This document shows positions 55,216 through 63,245 of a stretch of DNA of 64,000 bases, piece after piece; positions within the stretch are counted from its first letter, which is position 1, and the number at the start of each line of letters is the position of its first letter. Source of the stretch: an uncultured Ferrovibrio sp. Its GTDB lineage: Bacteria; Pseudomonadota; Alphaproteobacteria; Ferrovibrionales; Ferrovibrionaceae. A program made the position numbers and the translations under genes. Below the pieces are notes generated by a model. It was not told the origin of the DNA. It searched no databases and worked only from the letters and a program-made list of their open reading frames with translations. The stretch spans positions 124,001 through 188,000 of the forward strand of contig NZ_CALGPC010000015.1 in the NCBI RefSeq assembly GCF_937960835.1. The letters run 5' to 3'.

Positions 55216-55469
55216 ACATGCGGGTGCTCTATTTCGCCTGGCTGCGCGAGCGGGTTGGCCTCGCCGAAGAGACCGTGTCGCCCCCGCCGGAGGTGCGGAC
55301 CGTTGCCGACCTGATTACCTGGCTGCGCAGCCGCGGCGAGGTTTACGAGGCGGCTCTTGCCGATCCGAGCATCGTGCGGGTGGCTGTGAACCAGGATTAC
55401 GCCCGGCCGGACCATCCGGTTCAGGCCGGCGACGAGATTGCCATTTTCCCGCCAGTCACCGGAGGCTGA
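55212..55469 (+). CDS. moaD: Molybdopterin synthase small subunit MoaD
   Basis: This is an 85-residue ubiquitin-like protein: M-R-V-L-Y-F-A-W-L-R-E-R-V-G ... D-E-I-A-I-F-P-P-V-T-G-G. The C-terminal Gly-Gly carries the thiocarboxylate used to build molybdopterin. It overlaps pgsA by 4 bases and lies 18 bases before moaE. The ATG at 55212 or 55218 could be used. Confidence 0.93.
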   Translation: MNMRVLYFAWLRERVGLAEETVSPPPEVRTVADLITWLRSRGEVYEAALADPSIVRVAVNQDYARPDHPVQAGDEIAIFPPVTGG

Positions 55470-55487
55470 AGTCATGGCGGTGTTCGC

Positions 55488-55940
55488 ATGACGGTGCGGG
55501 TACAATGCGAGGATTTCGATACCGCGGCCGAGCTGGAAAAGCTCACCGCTGGCAATCCCCGCATCGGCGCCGTTGTCACCTTCACCGGTCTCGTCCGCGA
55601 CTTCGCGGAAGATAAGGCCATCCAACGCATGACGCTGGAGCATTATCCCGGCATGACCGAGAAGCAGCTTTCCGCCATCGTGGCCGAGGCGCAGCAGCGC
55701 TGGCCGCTGGATGGCTGCCTTGTCATTCATCGCTACGGGCCGCTGGAGCCTGGCGACAGGATCGTTCTTGTCATCGTCGCCTCGGCGCACCGGCAGGCAG
55801 CATTCGAGGCCTGCGAATTCCTGGTCGACTGGCTTAAGACCAAGGCGCCGTTCTGGAAACTGGAAGAACAAGGCGGCGAGCGCCGCTGGGTGGAAGCCAA
55901 GGCGAGTGACGATGCCGCAGCGGCACGCTGGCAGCGCTGA
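55488..55940 (+). CDS. moaE: Molybdopterin synthase large subunit MoaE
   Basis: This is a 150-residue protein with the MoaE motifs G-A-V-V-T-F-T-G-L-V-R, L-E-H-Y-P-G-M-T, V-I-H-R-Y-G-x-L-x-P-G-D and V-D-W-L-K-T-K-A-P-F-W-K (active-site Lys residues about 117 and 119). It combines with MoaD to convert precursor Z to molybdopterin. pgsA-moaD-moaE form one unit. Confidence 0.95.
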   Translation: MTVRVQCEDFDTAAELEKLTAGNPRIGAVVTFTGLVRDFAEDKAIQRMTLEHYPGMTEKQLSAIVAEAQQRWPLDGCLVIHRYGPLEPGDRIVLVIVASAHRQAAFEACEFLVDWLKTKAPFWKLEEQGGERRWVEAKASDDAAAARWQR

Positions 55941-55977
55941 TCGCAGCCCCTGCCATCTTTGTCTGTTTATTGACCCG

Positions 55978-56012
55978 CCAAAACAAACGGCCGCGGAGTG
56001 ATCCGCGGCCGC
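55978..56012 (-). terminator. Terminator of ilvE
   Basis: On the minus strand a 10-bp stem CGGCCGCGGA / TCCGCGGCCG with a TCAC loop is followed by TTTGTTTTGG. It lies 29 bases after the ilvE stop. It may also mark the end of the moa unit, although the plus-strand tail has no T run. Confidence 0.75.
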
Positions 56013-56040
56013 ATGCTGTTGATCTAAGAGCTGTCTGCAA

Positions 56041-56925
56041 TCAGGCAGCAGCCTTGCGCCGGGTGGCGGCGTCGAAATCCGCCAGCAACTGCTGGCAAAT
56101 CCGGCCCGGCGTGAACTTGTAGGGACCGATTTCAGAAACCGGCGTCACCTCAGCTGCGGTGCCGGTCAGGAAGCATTCCTCAAAGCCAGCCATTTCTTCC
56201 GGCATAATAGCGCGTTCGATGACCTCAATGCCGCGGGCCCTCGCCATCGCCATCACCGCGCGGCGCGTGATGCCGTCGAGGAAGCAATCCGGCGTCGGCG
56301 TATGCAGCTTGCCGTCCTTCGAGAAGAAGATGTTGGCGCCGGTAGCCTCGGCGACCTGACCGCGCCAGTCGAGCATCAGCGCATCCTGGTAGCCATCGCG
56401 CTCGGCTTTGTGCTTCGACAAGGTGCAGATCATGTACAGGCCAGCGGCCTTCGCCTTGGTCGGCGCGGTATTCGGCGCCGGGCGGCGCCAATCGCTGATC
56501 TGCAGACGCAGCCCCTTCATCTTGGCTTCCGGCGAGAAGTAGCTCGGCCATTCCCAGACCGCGATCGCCAGATGGATCTTATTCTGCTGCGCCGACACGC
56601 CCATCATTTCAGAGCCGCGCCAGGCGACCGGGCGGACATAGCAGTTCGGCATCTTGTTGGCCGCCACCGTCTCCCGCGTGGCACGATCAATCTCCTCCAC
56701 CGAATAGGGGATGGTGAAGTCCATCAGCTTGGCGGAGTCGTAGAGACGCTGGCTGTGTTCGGTCAGTTTGAACACCTCGCCGTCATAAGCGCGTTCGCCT
56801 TCAAAAACGCAGGAAGCGTAATGCAGGCCGTGAGTCAGCACATGCAGCTTCGCCTCGCGGAAGGGAATCAACTTACCGTCGAACCAAATAAAACCGTCGC
56901 GGTCGTCATACGGGATGAGGGACAT
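56041..56925 (-). CDS. ilvE: Branched-chain amino acid aminotransferase
   Basis: This is a 294-residue fold-type IV PLP enzyme. Landmarks: H-V-L-T-H-G-L-H-Y-A (about 28-37), R-P-V-A-W-R-G, the PLP lysine in T-K-A-K-A-A-G-L-Y (likely Lys159), E-A-T-G-A-N-I-F-F and C-F-L-T-G-T-A-A-E-V-T-P-V. It performs the last step of valine, leucine and isoleucine synthesis. The start at 56925 has GGAG 7 bases upstream; the longer frame has no support. It is divergent from the MarR regulator, and the shared region carries a palindrome. Confidence 0.93.
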   Translation of the reverse strand: MSLIPYDDRDGFIWFDGKLIPFREAKLHVLTHGLHYASCVFEGERAYDGEVFKLTEHSQRLYDSAKLMDFTIPYSVEEIDRATRETVAANKMPNCYVRPVAWRGSEMMGVSAQQNKIHLAIAVWEWPSYFSPEAKMKGLRLQISDWRRPAPNTAPTKAKAAGLYMICTLSKHKAERDGYQDALMLDWRGQVAEATGANIFFSKDGKLHTPTPDCFLDGITRRAVMAMARARGIEVIERAIMPEEMAGFEECFLTGTAAEVTPVSEIGPYKFTPGRICQQLLADFDAATRRKAAA

Positions 56926-56991
56926 GATGCTGCTCCTTTGGCGAAACGAACATTCGGTATTATTATTACCGGCAGACTGGCCATGAAGTAA

Positions 56992-57018
56992 CAATATGAT
57001 AGAATTATGTCAATATTG
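56992..57018. promoter_or_regulatory. Inverted repeat between ilvE and the MarR gene
   Basis: CAATAT (56992) and ATATTG (to 57018) flank GATAGAATTATGTC, an imperfect AT-rich palindrome of 27 bases in the divergent promoter region. It is a good candidate for the MarR protein's site controlling itself and perhaps ilvE; this is inference. Confidence 0.4.
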
Positions 57019-57104
57019 CTGACTTATTTTCTGCGCCGGCTACAGGCAGACTTGTCGGGTGGCTGCCTTGAAGCTGGCCATCCCTTTGCGCCATATAGGA
57101 CATC

Positions 57105-57599
57105 ATGACCGATCTCAAATCGCTGGCCAATCCGCTGTTTCTGCGCGAAGACGAACTCCGCCAGGGCATCGAACTGCTGTTCTATGCGTATCGGGACTTC
57201 ACCCGGGGGCCGGATGAGATTCTGGAGCGGTACGGCTTCGGCCGCGCCCACCACCGCGCCCTGCACTTCATCGGCGGCAATCCCGGCATCACGGTCGCCG
57301 AGCTGCTGGGCATCCTGCGGATCACCAAGCAAAGCCTGTCGCGGGTGCTTTCCGCCCTGATCGAAGGCGATTTCGTCCGCCAGCAGCAGGGCACGCGCGA
57401 CCGCCGGCAGCGCCAGCTTTTTCTCACCGATCGCGGCAAGGATCTGGAGCATCAAATCGCCATGGTTCAGCAGGCGAAGGTCGCCCAGGCCTATCGCGAA
57501 GCCGGCGCCGAGGCCGTGGCGGGCTATCGCAAGGTCCTCGCCGGTCTGATCGACGAGCCGGATCGCGCCGCCATCCTTCGTGCGATCCAGCGGCGCTGA
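57105..57599 (+). CDS. MarR family regulator (PetP-like)
   Basis: This is a 164-residue winged-helix regulator: helical dimer part, recognition helix region V-A-E-L-L-G-I-L-R-I-T-K-Q-S-L-S-R-V-L, and the wing R-D-R-R-Q-R-Q-L-F-L-T. The order MarR, OmpR-type response regulator, sensor kinase beside ilvE matches the petP-petR arrangement known from Rhodobacter capsulatus, where both affect cytochrome expression and growth. Its stop is 1 base before the response-regulator ATG. Confidence 0.85.
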   Translation: MTDLKSLANPLFLREDELRQGIELLFYAYRDFTRGPDEILERYGFGRAHHRALHFIGGNPGITVAELLGILRITKQSLSRVLSALIEGDFVRQQQGTRDRRQRQLFLTDRGKDLEHQIAMVQQAKVAQAYREAGAEAVAGYRKVLAGLIDEPDRAAILRAIQRR

Positions 57600-57600
57600 C

Positions 57601-58299
57601 ATGGCCAATGTCGACATGACGGACGCGCATATCCTCGTCGTCGATGACGACGAGCGCATCCGCACCTTGCTGTCGCGGTATCTGGCCGGACAGGGCTTCC
57701 GGGTCACCAGCGCCGAAGACGCCGCCGACGCGGCGGCGAAACTCAACTTGGTCAGCTTCGACCTGCTGATCGTCGACGTGATGATGCCGGGGCAGAATGG
57801 CTTCGACTTCGTGTCTGAGCTGCGTCAGCGCAACAACCATGTGCCGGTCATCCTGCTGACGGCGCGCGGCGAGGCCGAAGACCGCATCAAGGGCCTTGAG
57901 ACAGGCGCCGACGATTACCTGCCCAAGCCATTTGAGCCGCGCGAGCTGACCTTGCGCATCAATGCAATCTTGAAACGCGCTGTCCGCCCCGGCGCCGCTT
58001 CCGCCTCCGAGCCTGCGCGTTTCGGCGATTTCACCTTCGACATTGTTCGCGGCGAATTGAAACGCGGAGACGAGATCATTCCGCTGACCAGCGGCGAGGC
58101 GCAGCTCCTGCGCATCCTGGCGCGCTCGCCGGGCACCACTGTGCCGCGTGCGGCCCTGGCGGAGCCGGGCAGCGGCGGCGAAAGTCGCGCTGTGGACGTG
58201 CAGATCACCCGTCTGCGGCGCAAGATCGAGGCCGATCCCCGCAATCCGCGTTACCTGCAAACCGTCTGGGGCGAAGGCTATGTGCTCTGGACCGAGTAG
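57601..58299 (+). CDS. OmpR family response regulator (PetR-like)
   Basis: This is a 232-residue response regulator with acidic V-V-D-D-D-E (about 13-18), phospho-acceptor Asp59 (L-L-I-V-D-V-M-M-P-G) and Y-L-P-K-P-F; the C-terminal winged helix has I-P-L-T-S-G-E-A-Q-L-L and R-A-V-D-V-Q-I-T-R-L-R-R-K-I. The start at 57601 follows the MarR stop directly. It pairs with the kinase 6 bases downstream. Confidence 0.9.
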   Translation: MANVDMTDAHILVVDDDERIRTLLSRYLAGQGFRVTSAEDAADAAAKLNLVSFDLLIVDVMMPGQNGFDFVSELRQRNNHVPVILLTARGEAEDRIKGLETGADDYLPKPFEPRELTLRINAILKRAVRPGAASASEPARFGDFTFDIVRGELKRGDEIIPLTSGEAQLLRILARSPGTTVPRAALAEPGSGGESRAVDVQITRLRRKIEADPRNPRYLQTVWGEGYVLWTE

Positions 58300-58305
58300 C
58301 GTTTC

Positions 58306-59616
58306 ATGCAGCTGACGCGGTTGCTGCCCCGCAGTCTGTTCGGCCGCTGGCTGATGCTGCTGGTGGCGCCGATCATGGTACTGCAGATTCTGCTGACCTA
58401 CATTTTCTACGAGCGCCACTGGGATACCGTTACGCGGCGCCTCACCCTTGGTCTGGCGGGCGAGATCGCCGTCATCATCGACACGCGGCGGCACAATCCA
58501 GATCCCATCGTGCTGGGCGAGCTGATCCACCGGGCGTATCGCTTCCTCGAAATCAACGTGGAATTCACCGAAGGCGGCAAGCTGCCCACCAATCTGCCGC
58601 CGCCGCGGCGCTTTTCCATTCTGGACCGCATGCTGATCCAGGGATTGAGCGAGCGGCTGACTGACCCCTACATGATCGACACGCAGCGCGGCGGCGGGCG
58701 CATCGCCGTTTATGTGCAGCTTCCCGACGCGCTGATGACGGTGGTAGCACCGGAGAACCGCGTCTTCTCCAGCAGTACCTATGCCTTCCTGCTGTGGATG
58801 GCCGGCGCGTCGCTGGTGCTGCTCAGCATCGCGGTGCTGTTCCTGCGCAATCAGATCAAACCGATCCGCCGCCTCGCCGAAGCCGCCGATGCCTTCGGCA
58901 AGGGCCGTGAGATCACCGACTTCCGCCCTACCGGCGCTGAAGAAGTCCGGTCTGCAGCCCGCGCCTTCCTGGCAATGCGCGATCGTCTGCGCCGCCATAT
59001 CCGCGAGAGAACCGACATGCTGGCCGGTGTCAGCCATGACCTGCGCACGCCGCTGACACGCATGAAGCTTCAGCTTTCGATGATGCCTCCCGGCAGCGAA
59101 ATCGACGAACTGAAAGGCGATGTCGAGGAAATGGAAAAGATGGTGGAGGCCTATCTCGCCTTCGCCCGCGGCCACAGCGAGCAGCCGGCCCAGCCCACCG
59201 ACCTTGGGGATCTCATCCATGAACTGGCCGACGACGTGCGGCGCCGCGGCCGCGAATTGCAGGTCGATCTGGCCGAGCCGGTAACGCTGCCCCTGCGGCG
59301 GCTGAGCTTCAAGCGCGCGTTGTCCAATCTGATCGAGAATGCCCTGCGCTATGGCAAGAATGTGCGCCTCAGTACGGCCCGCCACGGCGGGAGGATCGAA
59401 ATTCACATTGAGGATGACGGGCCTGGGCTACCGGAGAAAGAGCGGCATAAGGTATTTCGCCCCTTTTACCGGATCGATCAGTCGCGGCATGGAAGCGGCA
59501 ATGTCGGCCTAGGCCTGACCATCGCGCGCGATGCCGTGCTGGCGCATGGCGGAGAGATATCACTGGGCGAGTCCAGCATGGGTGGATTGATGGTGACGAT
59601 CCGCCTGCCGGTCTGA
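58306..59616 (+). CDS. EnvZ-like sensor histidine kinase
   Basis: This is a 436-residue inner-membrane kinase. Helix 1 is at about 12-34, a periplasmic domain of about 120 residues follows, helix 2 is at about 157-182, and HAMP at about 183-236 (R-N-Q-I-K-P-I-R-R-L-A-E-A-A-D). The phospho-acceptor is His244 in V-S-H-D-L-R-T-P-L-T-R-M; ATP-binding boxes are N-L-I-E-N-A-L-R-Y, D-D-G-P-G-L and G-L-G-L-T-I-A-R. It presumably phosphorylates the PetR-like protein. The sensed signal is unknown. Confidence 0.9.
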   Translation: MQLTRLLPRSLFGRWLMLLVAPIMVLQILLTYIFYERHWDTVTRRLTLGLAGEIAVIIDTRRHNPDPIVLGELIHRAYRFLEINVEFTEGGKLPTNLPPPRRFSILDRMLIQGLSERLTDPYMIDTQRGGGRIAVYVQLPDALMTVVAPENRVFSSSTYAFLLWMAGASLVLLSIAVLFLRNQIKPIRRLAEAADAFGKGREITDFRPTGAEEVRSAARAFLAMRDRLRRHIRERTDMLAGVSHDLRTPLTRMKLQLSMMPPGSEIDELKGDVEEMEKMVEAYLAFARGHSEQPAQPTDLGDLIHELADDVRRRGRELQVDLAEPVTLPLRRLSFKRALSNLIENALRYGKNVRLSTARHGGRIEIHIEDDGPGLPEKERHKVFRPFYRIDQSRHGSGNVGLGLTIARDAVLAHGGEISLGESSMGGLMVTIRLPV

Positions 59617-59642
59617 TTGCCCGTCCAATACAGTCCAGCTGC

Positions 59643-60062
59643 TTAGTCTGTGTCGCCGTCTGCCGGCTTGGCAACCACGAAACGGCGCTCGGCCTGCAAG
59701 CGTCCGTCGCTGTCTTTAAGCTGGATCAGCCATTCGCCAGGGAATATGCGCGACTGTGACCAGATCCGCCAGTTGCGGCTGACATCGACGCGCGCCTTCG
59801 ACTTGCCCACCTCGCGGTCGTTCACTACCCAGTGGAACCAGAAGGTTTCGCCGGGCCGGACCACGGAGCAATCAAGACGGACAAAGGCATAGGCACGCTC
59901 GGTGCCGCGCGGATAGGTGCCGGTGATGATCTCCTGAGGTTCTAGGTTGATCACGTTGCGCGCCAGGCTGAACTCGCGCACCACGCAATCATGGTCCTGC
60001 GCCTGCGCCGGCAGGCTGGGCAGGATCAAAGCGATCGCCGCTGTGAAGAGTCGTGTCAGCAT
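59643..60062 (-). CDS. Exported DUF2914-like protein
   Basis: This is a 139-residue protein with a signal peptide (L-T-R-L-F-T-A-A-I-A-L-I-L-P-S-L-P-A-Q-A, then Q-D-H-D). The rest resembles the DUF2914 domain, with a W-V-V-N-D-R-E-V-G-K-S ... S-R-N-W-R-I-W-S-Q-S-R-I-F-P-G-E-W pattern. The domain is a small beta-sandwich of unknown function, often periplasmic. It is convergent with the kinase gene. Confidence 0.65.
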   Translation of the reverse strand: MLTRLFTAAIALILPSLPAQAQDHDCVVREFSLARNVINLEPQEIITGTYPRGTERAYAFVRLDCSVVRPGETFWFHWVVNDREVGKSKARVDVSRNWRIWSQSRIFPGEWLIQLKDSDGRLQAERRFVVAKPADGDTD

Positions 60063-60108
60063 GTTTTGTTCTCTGGCGGGGATTGTCAGACGGCAGGCCC
60101 GATCCGGT

Positions 60109-60144
60109 CAATACACGGTGCTTTGCCAATACACGGTGCTTTGC
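60109..60144. repeat. Tandem 18-bp repeat
   Basis: The unit CAATACACGGTGCTTTGC occurs twice, exactly, back to back (60109-60126 and 60127-60144), followed by a degenerate third copy (CCAATACGCTGGCTTGG). It lies between csaA-like and DUF2914 genes, both on the minus strand. It may have arisen by slippage. Confidence 0.9.
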
Positions 60145-60161
60145 CCAATACGCTGGCTTGG

Positions 60162-60497
60162 TCAGTACATCCGGCCGCCATTCGGGACCGGCTGATCGGG
60201 ACCAATCAGCACCACCTCGCCGTCTGCATCGGGCAGCCCGAGGACCAGGACTTCAGACATGAAGGATGCAATCTGCCGGGGCGGAAAATTCACCACCGCC
60301 AGCACCTGCCGTCCGACCAGCCGGTCGGGCTGGTAATGCCTGGTGATCTGAGCGGAGGATTTCTTGATTCCGATCTCGGCGCCGAAATCGACCCACAGCT
60401 TGATGGCTGGCCTGCGGGCACCGACGAAAGGCTCCGCTCGGCTGATCGTCCCCACGCGGATATCGACTTTGTGAAAATCGTCGATGGTGATTGTCAT
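60162..60497 (-). CDS. CsaA-like tRNA-binding protein
   Basis: This is a 111-residue protein consisting of one tRNA-binding OB-fold domain (V-D-I-R-V-G-T-I-S-R-A-E, L-W-V-D-F-G-A-E-I-G-I-K-K-S-S-A-Q-I, VNFPPRQIASFMSEVLVLG). CsaA was described as an export-related chaperone in Bacillus, but the family binds tRNA. Start at 60497 (M-T-I-T-I-D-D-F). It acts in the cytoplasm; the true role is open. Confidence 0.87.
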   Translation of the reverse strand: MTITIDDFHKVDIRVGTISRAEPFVGARRPAIKLWVDFGAEIGIKKSSAQITRHYQPDRLVGRQVLAVVNFPPRQIASFMSEVLVLGLPDADGEVVLIGPDQPVPNGGRMY

Positions 60498-60515
60498 GCC
60501 GCCCCTCAAATGCGA

Positions 60516-60539
60516 ACGGGCGGGAGATTACCCGCCCGT
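60516..60539 (-). terminator. Hairpin after the phasin gene
   Basis: ACGGGCGGG / CCCGCCCGT forms a 9-bp stem with a 6-base loop, 40 bases past the phasin stop on the minus strand. The tail (TCGCATTTG) is weak, so it may terminate only partly or stabilise the mRNA. Confidence 0.5.
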
Positions 60540-60578
60540 CGCCGGCCTGCAAATCGCCTGAAGGGGTGATTCGCGGGG

Positions 60579-61013
60579 TTACTTCTTCTTCGCCTGAGCG
60601 AAGCTGTTCTTGATCTCCTCGAGATTCTCCTGCAGGCGGCGCTGCACGGTCTCGAAGGCTTCGCTGTTGGTCTTGGACGCCATCTCGGTCAGCTCACGCA
60701 TATTGGCCAGCGCCTTCTCGACCGCCTGACGCAGCATCTCGGCCTGCTTGGTGAGATTTGCATCGGGCGCGCCGGTGCCGACGCTTTCCTTCATCATGCG
60801 GGCGATTTCCTGCATGGTCTCCTGGAACATCTCGGCCTGGCGCTTTACCAGCGCCTGATAGCCTTCCAGGGCGCGCTTGTTGGCAGCAGCGATCGCATCG
60901 ATGTTGCGCTGCTGTGCAGCAGCCAGGCTCGCAGGATCAAAGCCCGGGACCTTCAGGTCGCCGAACATCTTGGTGAAATCGAACGCGGCAAACGGGTTCT
61001 CAGTGGTTTTCAT
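60579..61013 (-). CDS. Phasin family protein
   Basis: This is a 144-residue, nearly all-helical protein with the phasin motif (N-P-F-A-A-F-D-F-T-K-M-F-G-D ... A-A-A-Q-Q-R-N-I-D-A-I-A-A-A-N-K-R-A-L-E-G-Y). Phasins coat polyhydroxyalkanoate granules. The C-terminus is Lys-rich (A-Q-A-K-K-K). Upstream there is a perfect 23-bp palindrome, a likely site for PhaR-type control. No pha synthase or phaR gene is in the window. Confidence 0.85.
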   Translation of the reverse strand: MKTTENPFAAFDFTKMFGDLKVPGFDPASLAAAQQRNIDAIAAANKRALEGYQALVKRQAEMFQETMQEIARMMKESVGTGAPDANLTKQAEMLRQAVEKALANMRELTEMASKTNSEAFETVQRRLQENLEEIKNSFAQAKKK

Positions 61014-61075
61014 GGCCAGCTCCGGGGGTATGAGGATGATTGGAGTCTAGGGGCTGAGCGGCGCACTGTCAATCA

Positions 61076-61098
61076 TTTATTGTGCACTGCACAATAAA
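61076..61098. promoter_or_regulatory. Perfect 23-bp palindrome upstream of the phasin gene
   Basis: Left arm TTTATTGTGCA, central C, right arm TGCACAATAAA: a perfect 11-1-11 inverted repeat, 62 bases before the phasin start, in an AT-rich gap. PhaR of Paracoccus and relatives binds TGC-rich sites at phasin promoters, which fits the T-G-C-A core. Assignment to PhaR is inference; the TetR gene at 61122 is another candidate. Confidence 0.7.
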
Positions 61099-61121
61099 AT
61101 TTTATTATTAAAATTAGACGA

Positions 61122-61787
61122 TTAAGGGGAATTACGGCTAAATCTTCGCACTCGCGAAAGAAATCCCGGTGCTGTCAGGCATCGATTGGCCTGGCGCAGG
61201 CGCTTGTCCAGATGCGCCATGGTATGGGCCATATCGGCGCCATCGTCTGAAAGCCAGACGCGCAATGTGTCGAGGTAGATCGCGCCAAGGACTTGGCGGC
61301 GCAGAAAGCCCGACAGGCCCGGGGCATCCAATTCCGCCGCCGCCAGCGCCCAGTCCAGGCCACGGCGAAGCCCGCCGTAGAGGAAGCAGGCCAGCGCCGG
61401 GGGGTCGGCCGGCAATTCCCGCATCAGGACACGGACCGCGGCCTTGTGCGGCGCCAGCGCATCCAGGCGCGCCATGATGGCTTCGAACAGGCGGTCCTTC
61501 ACCACACCTTCCTCTGCCGTCTCCGGCACAGGACCAAGCGCTGCCAGCATCGCGGCATCCACCCGCTGGGCATAGGCGACCAGCAGATCGGCCTTGGAGC
61601 GGTAGCGGCCATACAATTCGCTGAGGGTCATGTCGCATGCGACTGCGATGCGAGCCAGCGTGACAGCCCGCCAGCCCTCCGCCGCCACCAGCGTCATCAT
61701 GACGTCGATGGGATCCGCGCCTGCCGCAGCGGTTCTGGCCGCTTTCTCTTCCATGGGACCTGTTTTGCGCTTCGCCGCTTTCGCCAT
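61122..61787 (-). CDS. TetR family transcriptional regulator
   Basis: This is a 221-residue regulator with an N-terminal basic stretch (A-K-A-A-K-R-K-T-G) and a TetR DNA-binding domain at about 25-70 (V-A-A-E-G-W-R-A-V-T-L-A-R-I-A ... M-T-L-S-E-L-Y-G-R-Y-R-S-K-A-D-L-L). The start at 61787 has GGGAG upstream; the frame to 61856 is an extension. It lies in front of the phasin gene on the same strand, with the palindrome between them. The ligand is unknown. Confidence 0.82.
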   Translation of the reverse strand: MAKAAKRKTGPMEEKAARTAAAGADPIDVMMTLVAAEGWRAVTLARIAVACDMTLSELYGRYRSKADLLVAYAQRVDAAMLAALGPVPETAEEGVVKDRLFEAIMARLDALAPHKAAVRVLMRELPADPPALACFLYGGLRRGLDWALAAAELDAPGLSGFLRRQVLGAIYLDTLRVWLSDDGADMAHTMAHLDKRLRQANRCLTAPGFLSRVRRFSRNSP

Positions 61788-61863
61788 CACTGTCTCCCTA
61801 GGATCGCCTGCCGGGCATGCCTGGGGATAATGTGGGGGCTTACCCCCCAGCGGCAAGGCCGCT

Positions 61864-62667
61864 TCAGCCGGCCAACTCCTTGGATCGCCGGGCTGCGGCA
61901 GCCACTGCGCGCTCCATCAGCGGCGCCAGGCCATCGGCAGCCATCAATATGTCGAGCGCCGCCTGGGTCGTGCCGTTGGGGCTGGTGACATTCTTGCGAA
62001 GCTGCGCCGGCGATTCCGGGCTGCGCTGCATCAGCAGGCCGGAGCCGCAGACAGTCGCCCGCGCCAAACGCGCGGCCAAAGCAGAATCGAGGCCTGCTTT
62101 CTCGCCAGCAGCCGCAAGACATTCCGTGAGCCAAAAGACATAAGCCGGGCCTGAGCCCGATACGGCGGTGACCGCATCGATCAGCCCCTCATCTTCCACC
62201 CAGCCGACTTCGCCGACCGCTTCCAGCAGCGACTGACATGTCTGCCGCTGCTGATCCGTCACAGCGTCATTCGCGCAGCAGACCGTGATACCAGCGCCCA
62301 CCGCAGCCGGGGTGTTGGGCATGCTGCGCACGATGGCGGCTTTGCCGCCGAGCAGCTGGTTCAGCTTGGCGATGGTCTTGCCGGCGGCAATCGACAGGAA
62401 GCAGACGCCGCTCTCGGCATAGCGCGCATAGGCCGGCGCGACCTGGTCCATCACCTGCGGCTTGACCGCCAGCATAACAATGGCCGGGCGAAAATCGCCA
62501 GGAACGGCATCGGCGGTTGCCACCTGACGCAGGCCGGAGGGCAAATCGGCAACCGGATTCGGCTCGACCACCACAACATCCGCCGCCGCAACGCCGCGAT
62601 CCAGCCAGCCCGCCAGCAGGGCACCACCCATCTTGCCGCAACCAACCAAAAGAATGCCCCGGCTCAT
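61864..62667 (-). CDS. proC: Pyrroline-5-carboxylate reductase
   Basis: This is a 267-residue NAD(P)H enzyme for the last step of proline synthesis. Rossmann motif V-G-C-G-K-M-G-G-A-L (about 7-16), V-M-L-A-V-K-P-Q-V, R-S-M-P-N-T-P-A-A-V-G-A-G and V-S-G-S-G-P-A-Y-V-F are all present; the C-terminal S-P-N-G-T-T-Q-A-A-L is also conserved. AAGGAGG stands 5 bases before the chosen ATG at 62667; the frame upstream at 62685 is before that site. Confidence 0.94.
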   Translation of the reverse strand: MSRGILLVGCGKMGGALLAGWLDRGVAAADVVVVEPNPVADLPSGLRQVATADAVPGDFRPAIVMLAVKPQVMDQVAPAYARYAESGVCFLSIAAGKTIAKLNQLLGGKAAIVRSMPNTPAAVGAGITVCCANDAVTDQQRQTCQSLLEAVGEVGWVEDEGLIDAVTAVSGSGPAYVFWLTECLAAAGEKAGLDSALAARLARATVCGSGLLMQRSPESPAQLRKNVTSPNGTTQAALDILMAADGLAPLMERAVAAAARRSKELAG

Positions 62668-62741
62668 CCGATCCTCCTTCGCCATACTCTGGCGGCGGAG
62701 GTTAGCCGGATGCCGGCGCGCGGGTAAGCGTCAGTGCAGGA

Positions 62742-63245
62742 TTATGCTTCGCCGGCGCACTCGAACATGGCCGCGGCGACGGCATCCTCGGGAGTCCGGC
62801 CGCCCCAGACCAGGAACTGGAAGGCCGGATAGAAGCGTTCGCATTCCGACAGGCCGATTTCCATCAGATCCTCGATCTGCTCACTGGTAGCGCCGGGACC
62901 GCCGCGCAGCAGCAAGGACTGCCGGAACACCATCATGCCCTCCTCGACCCAATGGTCGAAATGGCCGATCAGGGCCTTCTCGTTCACATAGGCCAGCAGC
63001 GAATGCAGGTCTTTCCGCCGGTTCGCCGGCACCTTCATGTCGAAGGCGCAGGTAAAGCTGAGCGCGCCAAGCTCTTCCCGCCAGGAGAACCACATCTGAT
63101 GCTCGCAATAGCGGCCGGACACGCCGACCGTGAGCTCATCCTGTCCCTGGCGATCGAAGGGCCATTCATGCTCGCCCACGATCTGCTCGACCAGATCGAG
63201 CGGATTGAGACGGCTGGAGGTCTCATTTTCAATAAGAGTCCGCAT
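62742..63245 (-). CDS. YbjN domain-containing protein
   Basis: This is a 167-residue protein with the YbjN domain (F-C-like beta strands E-H-Q-M-W-F-S-W-R-E-E, K-D-L-H-S-L-L-A-Y-V-N-E-K, G-H-F-D-H-W-V-E-E-G-M-M-V-F-R), resembling type III secretion chaperone folds. Function is unknown; the gene beside proC and the UbiK-like protein is a common alphaproteobacterial arrangement. It lies about 75 bases upstream of proC on the same strand. Confidence 0.85.
   Translation of the reverse strand: MRTLIENETSSRLNPLDLVEQIVGEHEWPFDRQGQDELTVGVSGRYCEHQMWFSWREELGALSFTCAFDMKVPANRRKDLHSLLAYVNEKALIGHFDHWVEEGMMVFRQSLLLRGGPGATSEQIEDLMEIGLSECERFYPAFQFLVWGGRTPEDAVAAAMFECAGEA

Noticed and set aside
57424..59406. 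660-codon minus-strand frame over the regulator and kinase genes
   Set aside because: It spans two real opposite-strand genes and their junction and shows no domain.
60109..60160. CRISPR array
   Set aside because: The repeats are directly adjacent with no spacers, only two exact copies exist, and no cas genes are nearby.
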